Made by a program: the position numbers and the translations under genes. Positions 9,254 through 17,845 of a stretch of 64,000 nucleotides of DNA are shown in pieces. Position 1 is the stretch's first letter. Every line of letters starts with the position of its first letter. The notes below the pieces were generated by a model. The model saw only the letters and a list, made by a program, of their open reading frames with translations, searched no databases and was not told where the DNA came from. Source of the DNA: Rothia sp035916755 (lineage in GTDB: Bacteria > Actinomycetota > Actinomycetes > Actinomycetales > Micrococcaceae); assembly GCF_035916755.1 (NCBI RefSeq), contig NZ_JAYWIX010000007.1, positions 130,247-194,246 of the forward strand, given 5' to 3'.

Positions 9254-10323
9254 TTTTCAACCCTGCGGTCCTGTCTGGTGCCCAGTGCGCTGTGGGCGGT
9301 GCGAAGCACCTCGCTCACCCGTGCTTGGGGCACCAGGCCATTTTTTTGAGCCCACGAATCGTCGATATCCTGGCCGAACCACATCACCTCAACCCGGCGG
9401 ACGGGCCCGGTTAGACGGTCGCCCAGGAGCTTAGAGACCCTGTAACCGGTGGCGACTAGGGCCAGGCAGAGGGGGGCCGGTAGGTGTAGGGGGCGGCGGC
9501 GTCCTGCGTCAATAAGGACGGACTCGGTGGTAGCTCCTTCCCAGGGCTGCATTACGATGGCGGGCAGGGGGCCTACGAAACTGGCTACCCGGTAGACGAA
9601 TTCTGCCAGGGCGTAATTGGAGGAGACCGGGGTACGCCGCGGGGCGCGCCCTGCGACGGACGCCAGCGGGGAGGAAGCGATTTTTGCGAAAGCCTCGGTG
9701 GTTCGGCGTCCGCGCCCCTGCACACTTGTGGCCCGGATAATGCAGATATCGACCGCGTGATCCCCGGCTACAGCGACGGGGGAGTGAGAGGGGGCTGCCG
9801 GGAACTCTGATGCTTCAGAGCCGGGAGCCTGCCCCTGAGCTGCTGTTTCTTCGATAAAGGTCCGCAGGGAGAGAAGCACCTCTTCACCCAGGGCCTTCGA
9901 GAAAGAGTAGGCAGAGAAAGGCTGCGGTTTTGCCTCTGCACTGAGAACAGGAACCGGCCCTAAGACGGCAGCAGAGCTCAGATGGATTACTCTGCTGACC
10001 CCGGTGCGCTGGGCGGCAATTGCAATGACCGCAGGCAGCAGGGCATTAGCGCCTAGCAGGGGAGCTAGGTCTTCCTGGTCAGGGGCAGCCAGGCCCGAAG
10101 CATTGATGACAACCTCGCACCCGGCAAAAGATTCAGCGAGAGTGTCGATAATGCCGTCTAGCTGCCGGGCTTCGCGTATGAGCTGGTTGGCTTCGGCCGT
10201 GCGCGTGAGCAGGCGGGGAGCCTCAACCGCATCGACCTGGACACCTTCGGCAGCTAGCCGGGCTACAATCGATGAACCCACAAACCCGCTTGCCCCAATT
10301 ACTTTCCATGTGGCCTGAGCCAT
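9250..10323 (-). CDS. NAD(P)-dependent sugar epimerase/reductase, extended SDR type
   Basis: The 357-residue protein starts with the Rossmann motif GASGFVGSSIVARLAAEG (about residues 9-26). It has the SDR Tyr-x3-Lys pair in SAYSFSKALGEEV, preceded by the serine-containing LSSAAVLGP, so a catalytic triad is likely. The substrate cannot be read from sequence; nucleotide-sugar modification is an inference from the polysaccharide genes next to it. It runs against them and would be transcribed from the 10.3-10.5 kb gap. The start is an ATG at 10323 with a GTAAAGG-type site upstream. Confidence 0.82.
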   Translation of the reverse strand: MAQATWKVIGASGFVGSSIVARLAAEGVQVDAVEAPRLLTRTAEANQLIREARQLDGIIDTLAESFAGCEVVINASGLAAPDQEDLAPLLGANALLPAVIAIAAQRTGVSRVIHLSSAAVLGPVPVLSAEAKPQPFSAYSFSKALGEEVLLSLRTFIEETAAQGQAPGSEASEFPAAPSHSPVAVAGDHAVDICIIRATSVQGRGRRTTEAFAKIASSPLASVAGRAPRRTPVSSNYALAEFVYRVASFVGPLPAIVMQPWEGATTESVLIDAGRRRPLHLPAPLCLALVATGYRVSKLLGDRLTGPVRRVEVMWFGQDIDDSWAQKNGLVPQARVSEVLRTAHSALGTRQDRRVEN

Positions 10324-10574
10324 GCCTTTACTCCGTCCGTGTAGTGGTTACCGGTGGGTTGTCTGTGCCCCTACCCCTAGGGTGACATAGGCCGGACCAA
10401 AAAACACGTAGGGCAGGCCGCAAAGGGCTAAGGTTTGGGTTTTTGGCCGCCTGCGCTGGGATAATCCACAGGTGAGTTCGCTAAACTTAGATAGAGTTGT
10501 GTGCTTTGTGCCCTGAAATCGGGGCAAGCACGCCTTTGCAGGTGGCCTCACCCCACGAAAGGACCTGTTTGCCC
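10324..10574 (+). other. Divergent intergenic region between the epimerase and glycosyltransferase genes
   Basis: About 250 bp separates two divergent genes and should hold both promoters. A GATAAT hexamer at 10460-10465 is a candidate -10 for the rightward genes, with TTGGGT at 10435-10440 as a poor, 19-bp-spaced -35. No RNA gene or repeat was recognised. Confidence 0.3.
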
Positions 10575-12425
10575 ATGGTATCTGCCCCGACACCCCAGGT
10601 GCGCCCCCAGGAGCGCATTGTTGCTGTAGTGGTGACCTATAACCGCCGTGAGCTGCTTGAACAGACCCTAGCCGGGATAGAGGCGGGGGAACTGACCCCC
10701 GATAGGGTTATCATCGTCAATAACGCTTCTACCGATGGCACCGAAGAGTACCTGGGCGGCTATCGGAGTTCGCTGGCTACCGATATTGTGCACCTGCCGC
10801 AGAACGTGGGCGGCGCAGGCGGCTTCGCTGTGGGCATCGACCGGGCCCTGAACCGGCATGCCGCAGATCTGGTCTGGGTCATGGACGACGACACCGAACC
10901 TACTGAGAACACCCTGTCTGAGGCCTACCGGGCCTGGGCTGACTATTCCCCGGTGCGGGCAGAGCGCCCGGCCGTTGTGGCTTCTAAGGTGGTGTGGACC
11001 AACGGCCAGGACCACCCCATGAACACCATGCGTACCATGTTCGCAGCGGGCCCTGACCGCACCGCGCGGGCAGCCGCTGTGGGCGCCCGCCCCATCCGTT
11101 CGGCGTCCTTTGTTTCAATTCTGATGGATGCTGCCGCCATGCGGGCCACCGACCTGCCCCTGGCAGACTTCTTTATCTGGAATGACGACTTCGAATACAC
11201 CACTCGCCTGATTCATCACAGCAACGGTATTGCTACCGAGCGGTCGGTAGCCCGTCACCACACCAAGACCTTTGGCACCACAGATGCCAAACCTGGCCCC
11301 CGCTTCTACAATGATGTGCGCAATAAGCTCTGGGTTTTTTGTGCCCGTCGTACCCTGAACCCGCTGGAAAAGCTGCTCTACGGGGGTTCGACGGCTCGCC
11401 TGTGGGCTAGCACCCTGCTGCGCACCGATGAGAAGAAGACCTATACCGGCTACTTCCTCAAGGGGGTTCAGGACGCTGCTGCCGGCTATCGCTCCAACAG
11501 TGAGGTGCTGGACGGCATCTACCAGCTTGAAACCCCCCAACTGGCCCAGCGCGTCAAAGAAAACTACGGGAGCGACCCCAAGTTCTCTGTCTTGATGAGC
11601 GTTTATGCCGGGGATCAGCCTGAGCACCTGCGCCTGGCCCTAGTCTCGAATACCGAGGGCCAAACCCTGCGTCCCAACCAGCTGGTACTGGTTCAGGATG
11701 GCCCCGTGAGCGCTGAGCTTTCTCAGGTTATCGCTGATTTTGAAGAGCAGAGCTCCCTTCCGGTGACAGTGGTACGCCTTGCCGAGAACCATGGGCTAGC
11801 TGCCGCTCTGCACGAGGGGCTTACCTACTGCGACTACGATATTGTGGCCCGAGCAGACTCAGACGATGTTTCTGCTCCTAACCGTTTCGCCCAGCAGGTT
11901 CCTCTGCTTGCCACGGGCCAGTACGACGTGCTGGGTAGCGCCATGCACGAGTTTACGGACGACCCCGCCCGCTCCGAGGCCGAACGCAAGGCTGTGACCG
12001 GGGCGAGAGCTATCCGAGAGATGCTTCCGAAACGCAATCCCATGCTGCACCCCACCGTGGTCTTCCGCAAGAGCGCTGTGGAGGCCGTTGGCAGCTACGT
12101 TGAGGTTCCGGGAGCCGAAGACTATTGGCTCTGGGCCCGCATGAGTCGGGCCGGGTTCGTCCTGGGCAATCTGAGCCAGCCCCTGGTGAGCTACCGGGTG
12201 GCCACTGCCTATACACGACGCGGGGGGATCCAGGCCCTGCGCAAGGACCTTCAAATCCAGCGCAGGCTCTATACCGGGGGAGTGCTGAGTCCCGTCCGCT
12301 TCGCCCAGAACCTAGCCATACGCGGTGTCTACCGCCTAGCCCCAGAAGAACTGCGCACCCGGGCCTTTAGGGCCATGACCGGCCGAAACCCGCAGGGGAA
12401 GAAAGAGAAGGTCAGCAATGTCTAA
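10575..12425 (+). CDS. Glycosyltransferase with two GT2 domains in one chain
   Basis: The 616-residue protein carries two complete GT-A/GT2-like modules. The first (about 12-290) resembles galactofuranosyltransferase-type (GlfT/rhamnosyl) enzymes: VAVVVTYNRRELLEQTL, the base-binding VNNASTDGT and the metal-site DDD in WVMDDDTEP. The second (about 335-560) resembles AmsE-like exopolysaccharide transferases: SVLMSVYAGDQPEHL, VLVQDGPVS, ARADSDDVSAPNRF. The ATG at 10575 follows GAAAGGA; the frame is open to 10497 but without conserved sequence. It probably adds two sugars of a surface glycan at the inner membrane. It overlaps the next gene by 8 nt, so the two are co-transcribed. Confidence 0.85.
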   Translation: MVSAPTPQVRPQERIVAVVVTYNRRELLEQTLAGIEAGELTPDRVIIVNNASTDGTEEYLGGYRSSLATDIVHLPQNVGGAGGFAVGIDRALNRHAADLVWVMDDDTEPTENTLSEAYRAWADYSPVRAERPAVVASKVVWTNGQDHPMNTMRTMFAAGPDRTARAAAVGARPIRSASFVSILMDAAAMRATDLPLADFFIWNDDFEYTTRLIHHSNGIATERSVARHHTKTFGTTDAKPGPRFYNDVRNKLWVFCARRTLNPLEKLLYGGSTARLWASTLLRTDEKKTYTGYFLKGVQDAAAGYRSNSEVLDGIYQLETPQLAQRVKENYGSDPKFSVLMSVYAGDQPEHLRLALVSNTEGQTLRPNQLVLVQDGPVSAELSQVIADFEEQSSLPVTVVRLAENHGLAAALHEGLTYCDYDIVARADSDDVSAPNRFAQQVPLLATGQYDVLGSAMHEFTDDPARSEAERKAVTGARAIREMLPKRNPMLHPTVVFRKSAVEAVGSYVEVPGAEDYWLWARMSRAGFVLGNLSQPLVSYRVATAYTRRGGIQALRKDLQIQRRLYTGGVLSPVRFAQNLAIRGVYRLAPEELRTRAFRAMTGRNPQGKKEKVSNV

Positions 12426-14280
12426 AGAATCGTCCCCGCAGACCACTTCTATTCCCATTCTGACATCGAGCACTGAGCGGAAGACCTGGTGGAAGTACGT
12501 GCAGATGGGGCTAGACTCCCTAGCCTGGCTGCTAGCCCTACCCGCTGCCTTTGTTTTGCGCTACGGCATGGATTTGAGCCAGATTGATGCAGGCGGGCTC
12601 ACCACGGTTGCCCTGGTGGTGGTCGCCCTACAAATTGGTGGGGGCCTGATGATGGGTCTCTACCGTGGCGTCCACAGCTACGGCACCCTGCAAGAGGGAA
12701 GCAAGCTCTACCCCCTGATATTAGCTAACACCATCATTATGCAGATACTGCTGATGGTATCGTCCCGTGCCGTTGGTGTGCCCCGCTCGGTGGTACTCAT
12801 TGCCTTCCCCATCGCTGTTTTGCTGATGATGGGCTTCCGCTACAGCAAGCGAATCTATGAGGAAAAGACCAACCGCCCCAGCGGTAAAGATGTGCAGCGG
12901 GTGATTGTTTACGGTGCAGGTTTTCTGGGCCGCAACCTGATTTCAACCCTGATGACCGACCCCAAGGCAAAGTACCTGCCGGTCGCGATTGTTGACGATG
13001 ACCGTTCGGTGCGTAACGCCCGTATTCATTCGGTAAAGGTTGAAGGAACTAGCGCTGACTTGGCCGCCCTGGTAAAACACCACCAGGCTACGAAGGTGCT
13101 TATTGCTATTGGCGAGGAGATTCCTGAACGACGCCTGGTCCGCATCGCCCAGAGCATGAAAAAACTGGGGGTAGAGACCATACGCATTAACTCTGCTGTT
13201 CCCGATATGGGCCAGTCCCGTCGCCGCAGCGAAGAGAACAATGAGCGGGAGCTTCTTGAGAAGATTCGCGGCACCATTGACTACAAGATCGACCACGACC
13301 TGATTCGTAGCTATGTGCAGGGTCGCCGGGTGCTTGTGACCGGTGCAGGTGGGTCGATTGGCTCTGAGCTCTGCCGCCAGATTAATACCTATCAGCCGGC
13401 TGAGCTGATGATGCTCGACCGTGATGAGTCCCTGCTCATGGATACCCGGTATTCTCTGACCGGCCTATCAAGCCTGGACGATCCCAGTGTGATTTTGGCG
13501 GACGTGCGGGATTTTGAGGCCCTAGAGGCGGTCTTTACTGAACGTCAACCTGAGGTTGTATTTCATGCTGCCGCCCTTAAGCATGTCTCTGCCCTTGAGG
13601 CTTACCCCAAGGAAGCCTATAAAACCAATACTCTAGGCACCGCAAACGTGCTTAAGGCTTCAGCTCAGGTTGATGTTCAGGTTTTTGTGAATATCTCGAC
13701 CGATAAGGCTGCCGACCCCACCACTGCCCTGGGGCAGTCCAAGCGCAGCGCGGAAATGCTGACGAGCTGGTACGGCGAGCAGACCGGGCATACCTATGTC
13801 TCGGTGCGCTTCGGCAATGTTTTTGGTTCTCGCGGTTCTATTAAGCCCCTCTTTACCAAGCAGATCTTAGACGGTGGCCCCCTGACCGTGACCGACCGGA
13901 ACGCCACCCGCTACTTCATGCTAATTCCGGACGCCTGCCTGCTGGTTATGTTGGCTGGGGCAATCGGGCGAAGCGGCGAGGTGATGGTGCTCGATATGGG
14001 CGAGCCGGTCAAGATTCTCAAGGTGGCCGAACATATGCGCAGCCTCTATGAGCGCTTCGACGTAGCCATCGACGTCATTGGCCTGCGCGCGGGCGAAAAG
14101 CGCGACGAGGTACTTTTCGGCCAGGACGAGGTACACCAGCGCAGCGAAGAGAACGAAAATATCATGAGGGCTCAAGCCCCCAGGTTTGACCCCGCTGACC
14201 TTGACTATGCTCGCTGGCTTGAAAACTACCGTAGCCACCGCGGGTACGACCGCACCGAGCATCGGGGGCAGGAGGCCTAA
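12418..14280 (+). CDS. Membrane-bound nucleotide-sugar 4,6-dehydratase (CapD/FlaA1/WbpM type)
   Basis: The 620-residue protein has four N-terminal membrane segments (about 28-135), a first Rossmann-like domain (YGAGFLGRNLIS, near 165) and a C-terminal extended SDR domain (VTGAGGSIGSELCRQI, near 305). The SDR domain has NISTDKAADPTTALGQSK in place of the usual Tyr-x3-Lys, typical of this family, in which Met or other residues replace Tyr. Relatives dehydrate UDP-GlcNAc at C4/C6 as the first step to deoxy-amino sugars. It overlaps the genes on both sides (8 nt and 1 nt), which marks a tight operon with the glycosyltransferase and the WecA-type gene. Confidence 0.9.
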   Translation: MSKESSPQTTSIPILTSSTERKTWWKYVQMGLDSLAWLLALPAAFVLRYGMDLSQIDAGGLTTVALVVVALQIGGGLMMGLYRGVHSYGTLQEGSKLYPLILANTIIMQILLMVSSRAVGVPRSVVLIAFPIAVLLMMGFRYSKRIYEEKTNRPSGKDVQRVIVYGAGFLGRNLISTLMTDPKAKYLPVAIVDDDRSVRNARIHSVKVEGTSADLAALVKHHQATKVLIAIGEEIPERRLVRIAQSMKKLGVETIRINSAVPDMGQSRRRSEENNERELLEKIRGTIDYKIDHDLIRSYVQGRRVLVTGAGGSIGSELCRQINTYQPAELMMLDRDESLLMDTRYSLTGLSSLDDPSVILADVRDFEALEAVFTERQPEVVFHAAALKHVSALEAYPKEAYKTNTLGTANVLKASAQVDVQVFVNISTDKAADPTTALGQSKRSAEMLTSWYGEQTGHTYVSVRFGNVFGSRGSIKPLFTKQILDGGPLTVTDRNATRYFMLIPDACLLVMLAGAIGRSGEVMVLDMGEPVKILKVAEHMRSLYERFDVAIDVIGLRAGEKRDEVLFGQDEVHQRSEENENIMRAQAPRFDPADLDYARWLENYRSHRGYDRTEHRGQEA

Positions 14281-15308
14281 TGACTACCTCAGAACTTCTG
14301 GCACTGCTTCTGGTGCCCGCCCTTATCGCCCTGGTCGCCGGTCTGCTCTTACCCTTCGCCGTGCGTCCGCTCCTGCATCGCTGGAACCTGGTCGATATCC
14401 CCACTGCACGGTCTTCTCACAGCTTCCCGGTCTTTCGCGGCATGGGGCTGGCAACCGCACTTGCAGCGGTGCTGGCCTACCTGGTTGCCCTCATCGACGG
14501 GCAGATTTTTACTGATCGGTCTATCGCCCTCTTCGTACTCTTTGGCATGATGGCATCGGGTGCTCTGGGCTGGATGGAGGACTACCGCGGGGTCTCTATC
14601 AAGGTTCGCTTTGCTGCCCAGCTGCTTATCGGCGCTATCGTCGCTCTGGGAATGACCCTGATGCTGGGGACCTCCATCTTCTGGGTCCCCTTAGGGGTCT
14701 TTGCGATCGCCGCCTACATCAACGTGGTGAACTTTATGGACGGCATCAACGGCATCTCGGGTCTGCACGGCTTTGCTGTGGGAGGGGCTTATGCCTACGC
14801 GGGCTGGGTTAACCAAATGCCCTGGCTACTTGCCGGGGGAGCGGCTGTGGCTGCGGCCTACCTGGCCTTCCTGCCCTGGAATGTGCGTACCGGTAAGAAC
14901 GTTTTCCTGGGGGACGCCGGCTCCTACTTCCTAGGGGGAGCTATTGCTTCCATGGCGGTGGGCGCCTTCCTCTCGGGGGTTTATGTGGAGTATATCCTTG
15001 CCCCCCTGCTGGTCTACCTGGTAGACACCGGAACTACGCTATTGCGCCGAATCGTGCGGGGTGAACAATGGTACAAACCCCATCGCAGCCACGCCTACCA
15101 ACGGTTGACGGACGTCGGTTTCAGCCACCTGGGCAGTGCGGCCCTTGTGACACTTACTACTTTTGTGGTGACCGCTGTGACAGTGATGGCTCTACCCTTT
15201 GAAACCCAGAACGCTATTTGGTCTGCCCTGTTAGTTGTGCTTATCTTGGCCCTTTACATCTTTTTGCCGACTATGCTCGGGAAGGTGCGTCAGAAAAATG
15301 GGGCCTAA
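14280..15308 (+). CDS. WecA/MraY-family undecaprenyl-phosphate sugar-1-phosphate transferase
   Basis: An integral membrane enzyme of 342 residues with about ten hydrophobic segments. It transfers a sugar-1-phosphate, usually GlcNAc-1-P, from UDP-sugar to a polyprenyl phosphate to start a cell-wall or capsule glycan. Family signatures are DIPTARSSHSFPVFRG, WMEDYRGVSIKVRF, NVVNFMDGINGISGLHG and FLGDAGSYFLGG, with HRSHAYQR near the C-terminus. The start overlaps the previous stop as TAATG. In mycobacteria the same gene (Rv1302, wecA) precedes the atp operon, so position supports the call. Confidence 0.93.
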   Translation: MTTSELLALLLVPALIALVAGLLLPFAVRPLLHRWNLVDIPTARSSHSFPVFRGMGLATALAAVLAYLVALIDGQIFTDRSIALFVLFGMMASGALGWMEDYRGVSIKVRFAAQLLIGAIVALGMTLMLGTSIFWVPLGVFAIAAYINVVNFMDGINGISGLHGFAVGGAYAYAGWVNQMPWLLAGGAAVAAAYLAFLPWNVRTGKNVFLGDAGSYFLGGAIASMAVGAFLSGVYVEYILAPLLVYLVDTGTTLLRRIVRGEQWYKPHRSHAYQRLTDVGFSHLGSAALVTLTTFVVTAVTVMALPFETQNAIWSALLVVLILALYIFLPTMLGKVRQKNGA

Positions 15309-15720
15309 ACCGCTGGGCATCAACGAGATGCCCTGGGTAAAAATCTTCAGGTCTGTCTCACTGGCTTTGGCTATCTTGGCCCTAGTCGGTACGATAGTTG
15401 GTGTACTTATCGCAGGTAAACCGGCTGCGGGTGGGTTCCTTACGGGGCTTACCCTGGTTTATCTCAGTTTCGCGGTCGGAATCATGGTTGTGATACCGGC
15501 TGAGAAGAAGTCGATGAAAGCGGCGGCAGTGGCTCTAGCGGCCATGTATCCGTTCAAGATTATGGTTTTCACCGGCCTCTTAGTGTTCGCCCCTATACCG
15601 CAGGATTTTCGTAACGGCTGGCTTCTCACCGGAGCCGTCCTGGCACTTGTGGCCCAGCTTGTCATTGAAACGAAAATTATCTCGAAACAGAGAATCCTCT
15701 ATTTCGATTCGGTAGGATGA
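15298..15720 (+). CDS. Small membrane protein preceding the ATP synthase operon (Rv1303-like position)
   Basis: A 140-residue protein with about four hydrophobic helices (SVSLALAILALVGTIVGVLI, FLTGLTLVYLSFAVGIMVVI, then two more). I do not recognise a catalytic motif. A gene of this kind sits between wecA and atpB in mycobacteria (Rv1303), where it is thought to be an AtpI-like assembly factor; that is positional inference. The ATG at 15298 overlaps the upstream gene by 11 nt and has GGGAAGG before it. A TTG further upstream (15235) keeps the frame open but would encode sequence unlike the rest, and an ATG at 15328 is possible. Confidence 0.75.
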   Translation: MGPKPLGINEMPWVKIFRSVSLALAILALVGTIVGVLIAGKPAAGGFLTGLTLVYLSFAVGIMVVIPAEKKSMKAAAVALAAMYPFKIMVFTGLLVFAPIPQDFRNGWLLTGAVLALVAQLVIETKIISKQRILYFDSVG

Positions 15721-15744
15721 AACTAGGCAAAGGAGCATACACCC

Positions 15745-15999
15745 GTGGGCAACACCGACGATAAGTGGTACAAGCAAGATAAGCAGTTACGCTCTGCTGG
15801 CGACCTGGTTGCCGGTGGCGGAACAGCCGGGGCCTTTATGACACTTCTGTACGTCATGATAGGCATTGGTATCTGGAGTTTGGTAGGCTATGGTCTGGAC
15901 CACTTACTAGGTACAACCTGGATTGCTTGGGCAGGCGGATTCGTTGGCGCCTTTGGTGGTATCTACCTGGTATTTATCCACATGCAGCAGCGTAAATAA
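15745..15999 (+). CDS. atpI: AtpZ/AtpI-type ATP synthase accessory protein
   Basis: An 84-residue protein with two membrane helices (about 33-51 and 58-77) and the Gly-rich loop typical of AtpI/AtpZ proteins, which help assemble the subunit c ring or carry Mg2+. The sequence after the first helix (GYGLDHLLGTTWIAWAGGFVG) matches the family pattern. The start is a GTG at 15745 with a clear AAAGGAG nine bases upstream. It is the first gene of the atp block proper. Confidence 0.82.
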   Translation: MGNTDDKWYKQDKQLRSAGDLVAGGGTAGAFMTLLYVMIGIGIWSLVGYGLDHLLGTTWIAWAGGFVGAFGGIYLVFIHMQQRK

Positions 16000-16098
16000 G
16001 ACCAACTGAAACCGGTTGGCACACACGTACTTTTGATTCTTTAAACCTCTGAGGTTGCTGGAGCCAGCGGCCAACACGAAGCAATGAAAGGACTTGCC

Positions 16099-16902
16099 TT
16101 GATTTCAAACGGGCTAGTTGTCGCAGCGGGAGAGCAGCAGGGCTACGTTCCGCCCACTATCGATGAGATGCACCTGCCTGCCATCTTCACGATCGGTGAT
16201 TTTGAGTTCAGCAAGCAGATGCTTCTGGTTATCCTGTCGGTGGTCATCGTTGCTGGCTTCTTCCTCTTCGCTGCCCGCAAGCGTGCCATGGTTCCCTCAC
16301 GCACTCAGTTCGTGGGCGAAATGGGGTACGGCCTGGTCCGTAACAGCCTGGGCAAGGAACTGATTGGCGCCCACCACTACAAGCCTTTTGTTCCCCTGCT
16401 CTTCACCGCTTTCTTCTTCATCCTGGTAAATAACCTCTACGGTTCAATTCCCGTTCTCCAGCTGCCCACCATGTCTCACGTAGGTTCTGCCTACGCCCTG
16501 GCAGGTATCGCATACCTGACCTGGGTTGGTGTTGGTATCAAGCGCAAGGGTCTGGGTAAGTTCTTCAAGGACATGACCATGCCCTCCGGTGTTCCCCCGC
16601 TGGTCTACGTCATCCTGATTCCCATCGAGTTCATGTCCAACATGCTCATCCGCCCCGCAACCCACGCCCTGCGTCTCTTCGCTACCATGTTCGGTGGCCA
16701 CCTGGCGATTATGGTTGCAGCATCCCTTACCCAGTACCTGATTGTTGAAGCAGGTGGCATCGCCGCTATCGCCTCGATTGGTTCAGGCGCCCTGGGCCTC
16801 TTCCTCTACTTCCTGGAACTCATGATTCAGGTCATCCAGGCCTACGTCTTCACCCTGCTCCTTGCGGTCTACCTGCAGGGCTCGGTCTCAGAAGGCCACT
16901 AA
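16099..16902 (+). CDS. atpB: F1Fo ATP synthase subunit a
   Basis: The proton-channel subunit of the membrane Fo sector. From the TTG at 16099 it is 267 residues. AAAGGA seven bases upstream decides this start; an in-frame ATG at 16084 contains that ribosome site as codons and has none of its own. The essential arginine lies in the THALRLFATMFGGHL helix. The last hydrophobic helices include LMIQVIQAYVFTLL, the usual C-terminal signature. About six membrane segments are visible. Confidence 0.95.
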   Translation: MISNGLVVAAGEQQGYVPPTIDEMHLPAIFTIGDFEFSKQMLLVILSVVIVAGFFLFAARKRAMVPSRTQFVGEMGYGLVRNSLGKELIGAHHYKPFVPLLFTAFFFILVNNLYGSIPVLQLPTMSHVGSAYALAGIAYLTWVGVGIKRKGLGKFFKDMTMPSGVPPLVYVILIPIEFMSNMLIRPATHALRLFATMFGGHLAIMVAASLTQYLIVEAGGIAAIASIGSGALGLFLYFLELMIQVIQAYVFTLLLAVYLQGSVSEGH

Positions 16903-17038
16903 AAATATAGGTTTTCTCCGTCGGGCACACCGGCGGACGAGAAAAGCAACCCGCTTTAGCGGGGAGTGTCCACATCAAAACTCTGCCCCTTACACAACAC
17001 ACAAACCGCAAGGGGCACTGTGAAAGGAAACAAACATC

Positions 17039-17248
17039 ATGGAACTCACCGGTTCACTTACCGCAGTTGGTTACGGTCTGTCAGCTATCGGCGGTGGCAT
17101 CGGCGTAGGTCTGATCTTCGCAGCCTACATGACCTCTGTTGCTCGTCAGCCCGAGTCACAGCGCACCCTGCAGCCCATGCTCTTCCTGGGCTTCGCACTG
17201 GTTGAAGCACTGGCAGTTCTCGGCCTGGTTCTTGCGTTTATCAAGTAA
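17039..17248 (+). CDS. atpE: F1Fo ATP synthase subunit c
   Basis: A 69-residue hairpin of two membrane helices that forms the rotor ring. The first helix carries the Gly-rich GGGIGVGLIFAA, the polar loop is ARQPESQ, and the proton-carrying acidic residue is Glu56 in GFALVEALAVLG. Ring size cannot be inferred. GAAAGGA precedes the ATG. The 136-bp gap after atpB is unusually long for the operon and may hold a processing or enhancer element that raises subunit c output; that is inference. Confidence 0.97.
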   Translation: MELTGSLTAVGYGLSAIGGGIGVGLIFAAYMTSVARQPESQRTLQPMLFLGFALVEALAVLGLVLAFIK

Positions 17249-17299
17249 TTTTTGGCCCCGCCGAAAGATTGACCAAACTATAGAACAGGAAAACCCCCT

Positions 17300-17845
17300 A
17301 TGTCTCACTTAATGGCAGCAGCAGAGGGCGCGAACCCTCTGGTCCCCAATGTCTGGGAAATCGCCATTACCGCCATCGGGTTCCTGCTCCTCCTCTTCAT
17401 CGTCACCAAGTACGTTGTCCCGGCATTCGAAAAGATTTACCAGGACCGTAAAGAAGCAATTGAGGGTGGTCTAGCCAAGGCTGAAAAGGCTCAGGCAGAG
17501 GCCGCGGCAGCACGCGAAGAGTACGGCCAGCAGCTCGAAAGCGCTCGTCTGGAAGCTCAGAAGATTCGCGAAGAAGCACGCGCCGAAGGCGACGCCATCG
17601 TGGCAGAAGCTAAGGAGCGCGCAAACGCTGAGGCCGCCCGCATCACCGAAAACGCTCAGAAGACCATCGAGGCAGAACGTGCAGCTGCCGCAGCATCACT
17701 TCGTGCCGAAGTTGGCGCTCTGGCAACCTCACTGGCTGGCAAGATTGTGGGCGAATCCCTCAACGATGATGAGCGATCCGCACGTGTAGTCGATCGTTTT
17801 CTTGCTGACCTTGACGCGCAGCAGCAGGCAGGTGCAGCCCGCTAA
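17300..17845 (+). CDS. atpF: F1Fo ATP synthase subunit b
   Basis: The peripheral stalk subunit. The 181-residue protein has one N-terminal membrane helix (about 17-38) followed by a long charged Ala/Glu/Lys/Arg helix predicted to be coiled coil (about 45-165). It is a separate gene. The only b subunit here is this one, without the b-delta fusion found in mycobacteria. Its stop overlaps the delta gene start as TAATG. Confidence 0.95.
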   Translation: MSHLMAAAEGANPLVPNVWEIAITAIGFLLLLFIVTKYVVPAFEKIYQDRKEAIEGGLAKAEKAQAEAAAAREEYGQQLESARLEAQKIREEARAEGDAIVAEAKERANAEAARITENAQKTIEAERAAAAASLRAEVGALATSLAGKIVGESLNDDERSARVVDRFLADLDAQQQAGAAR

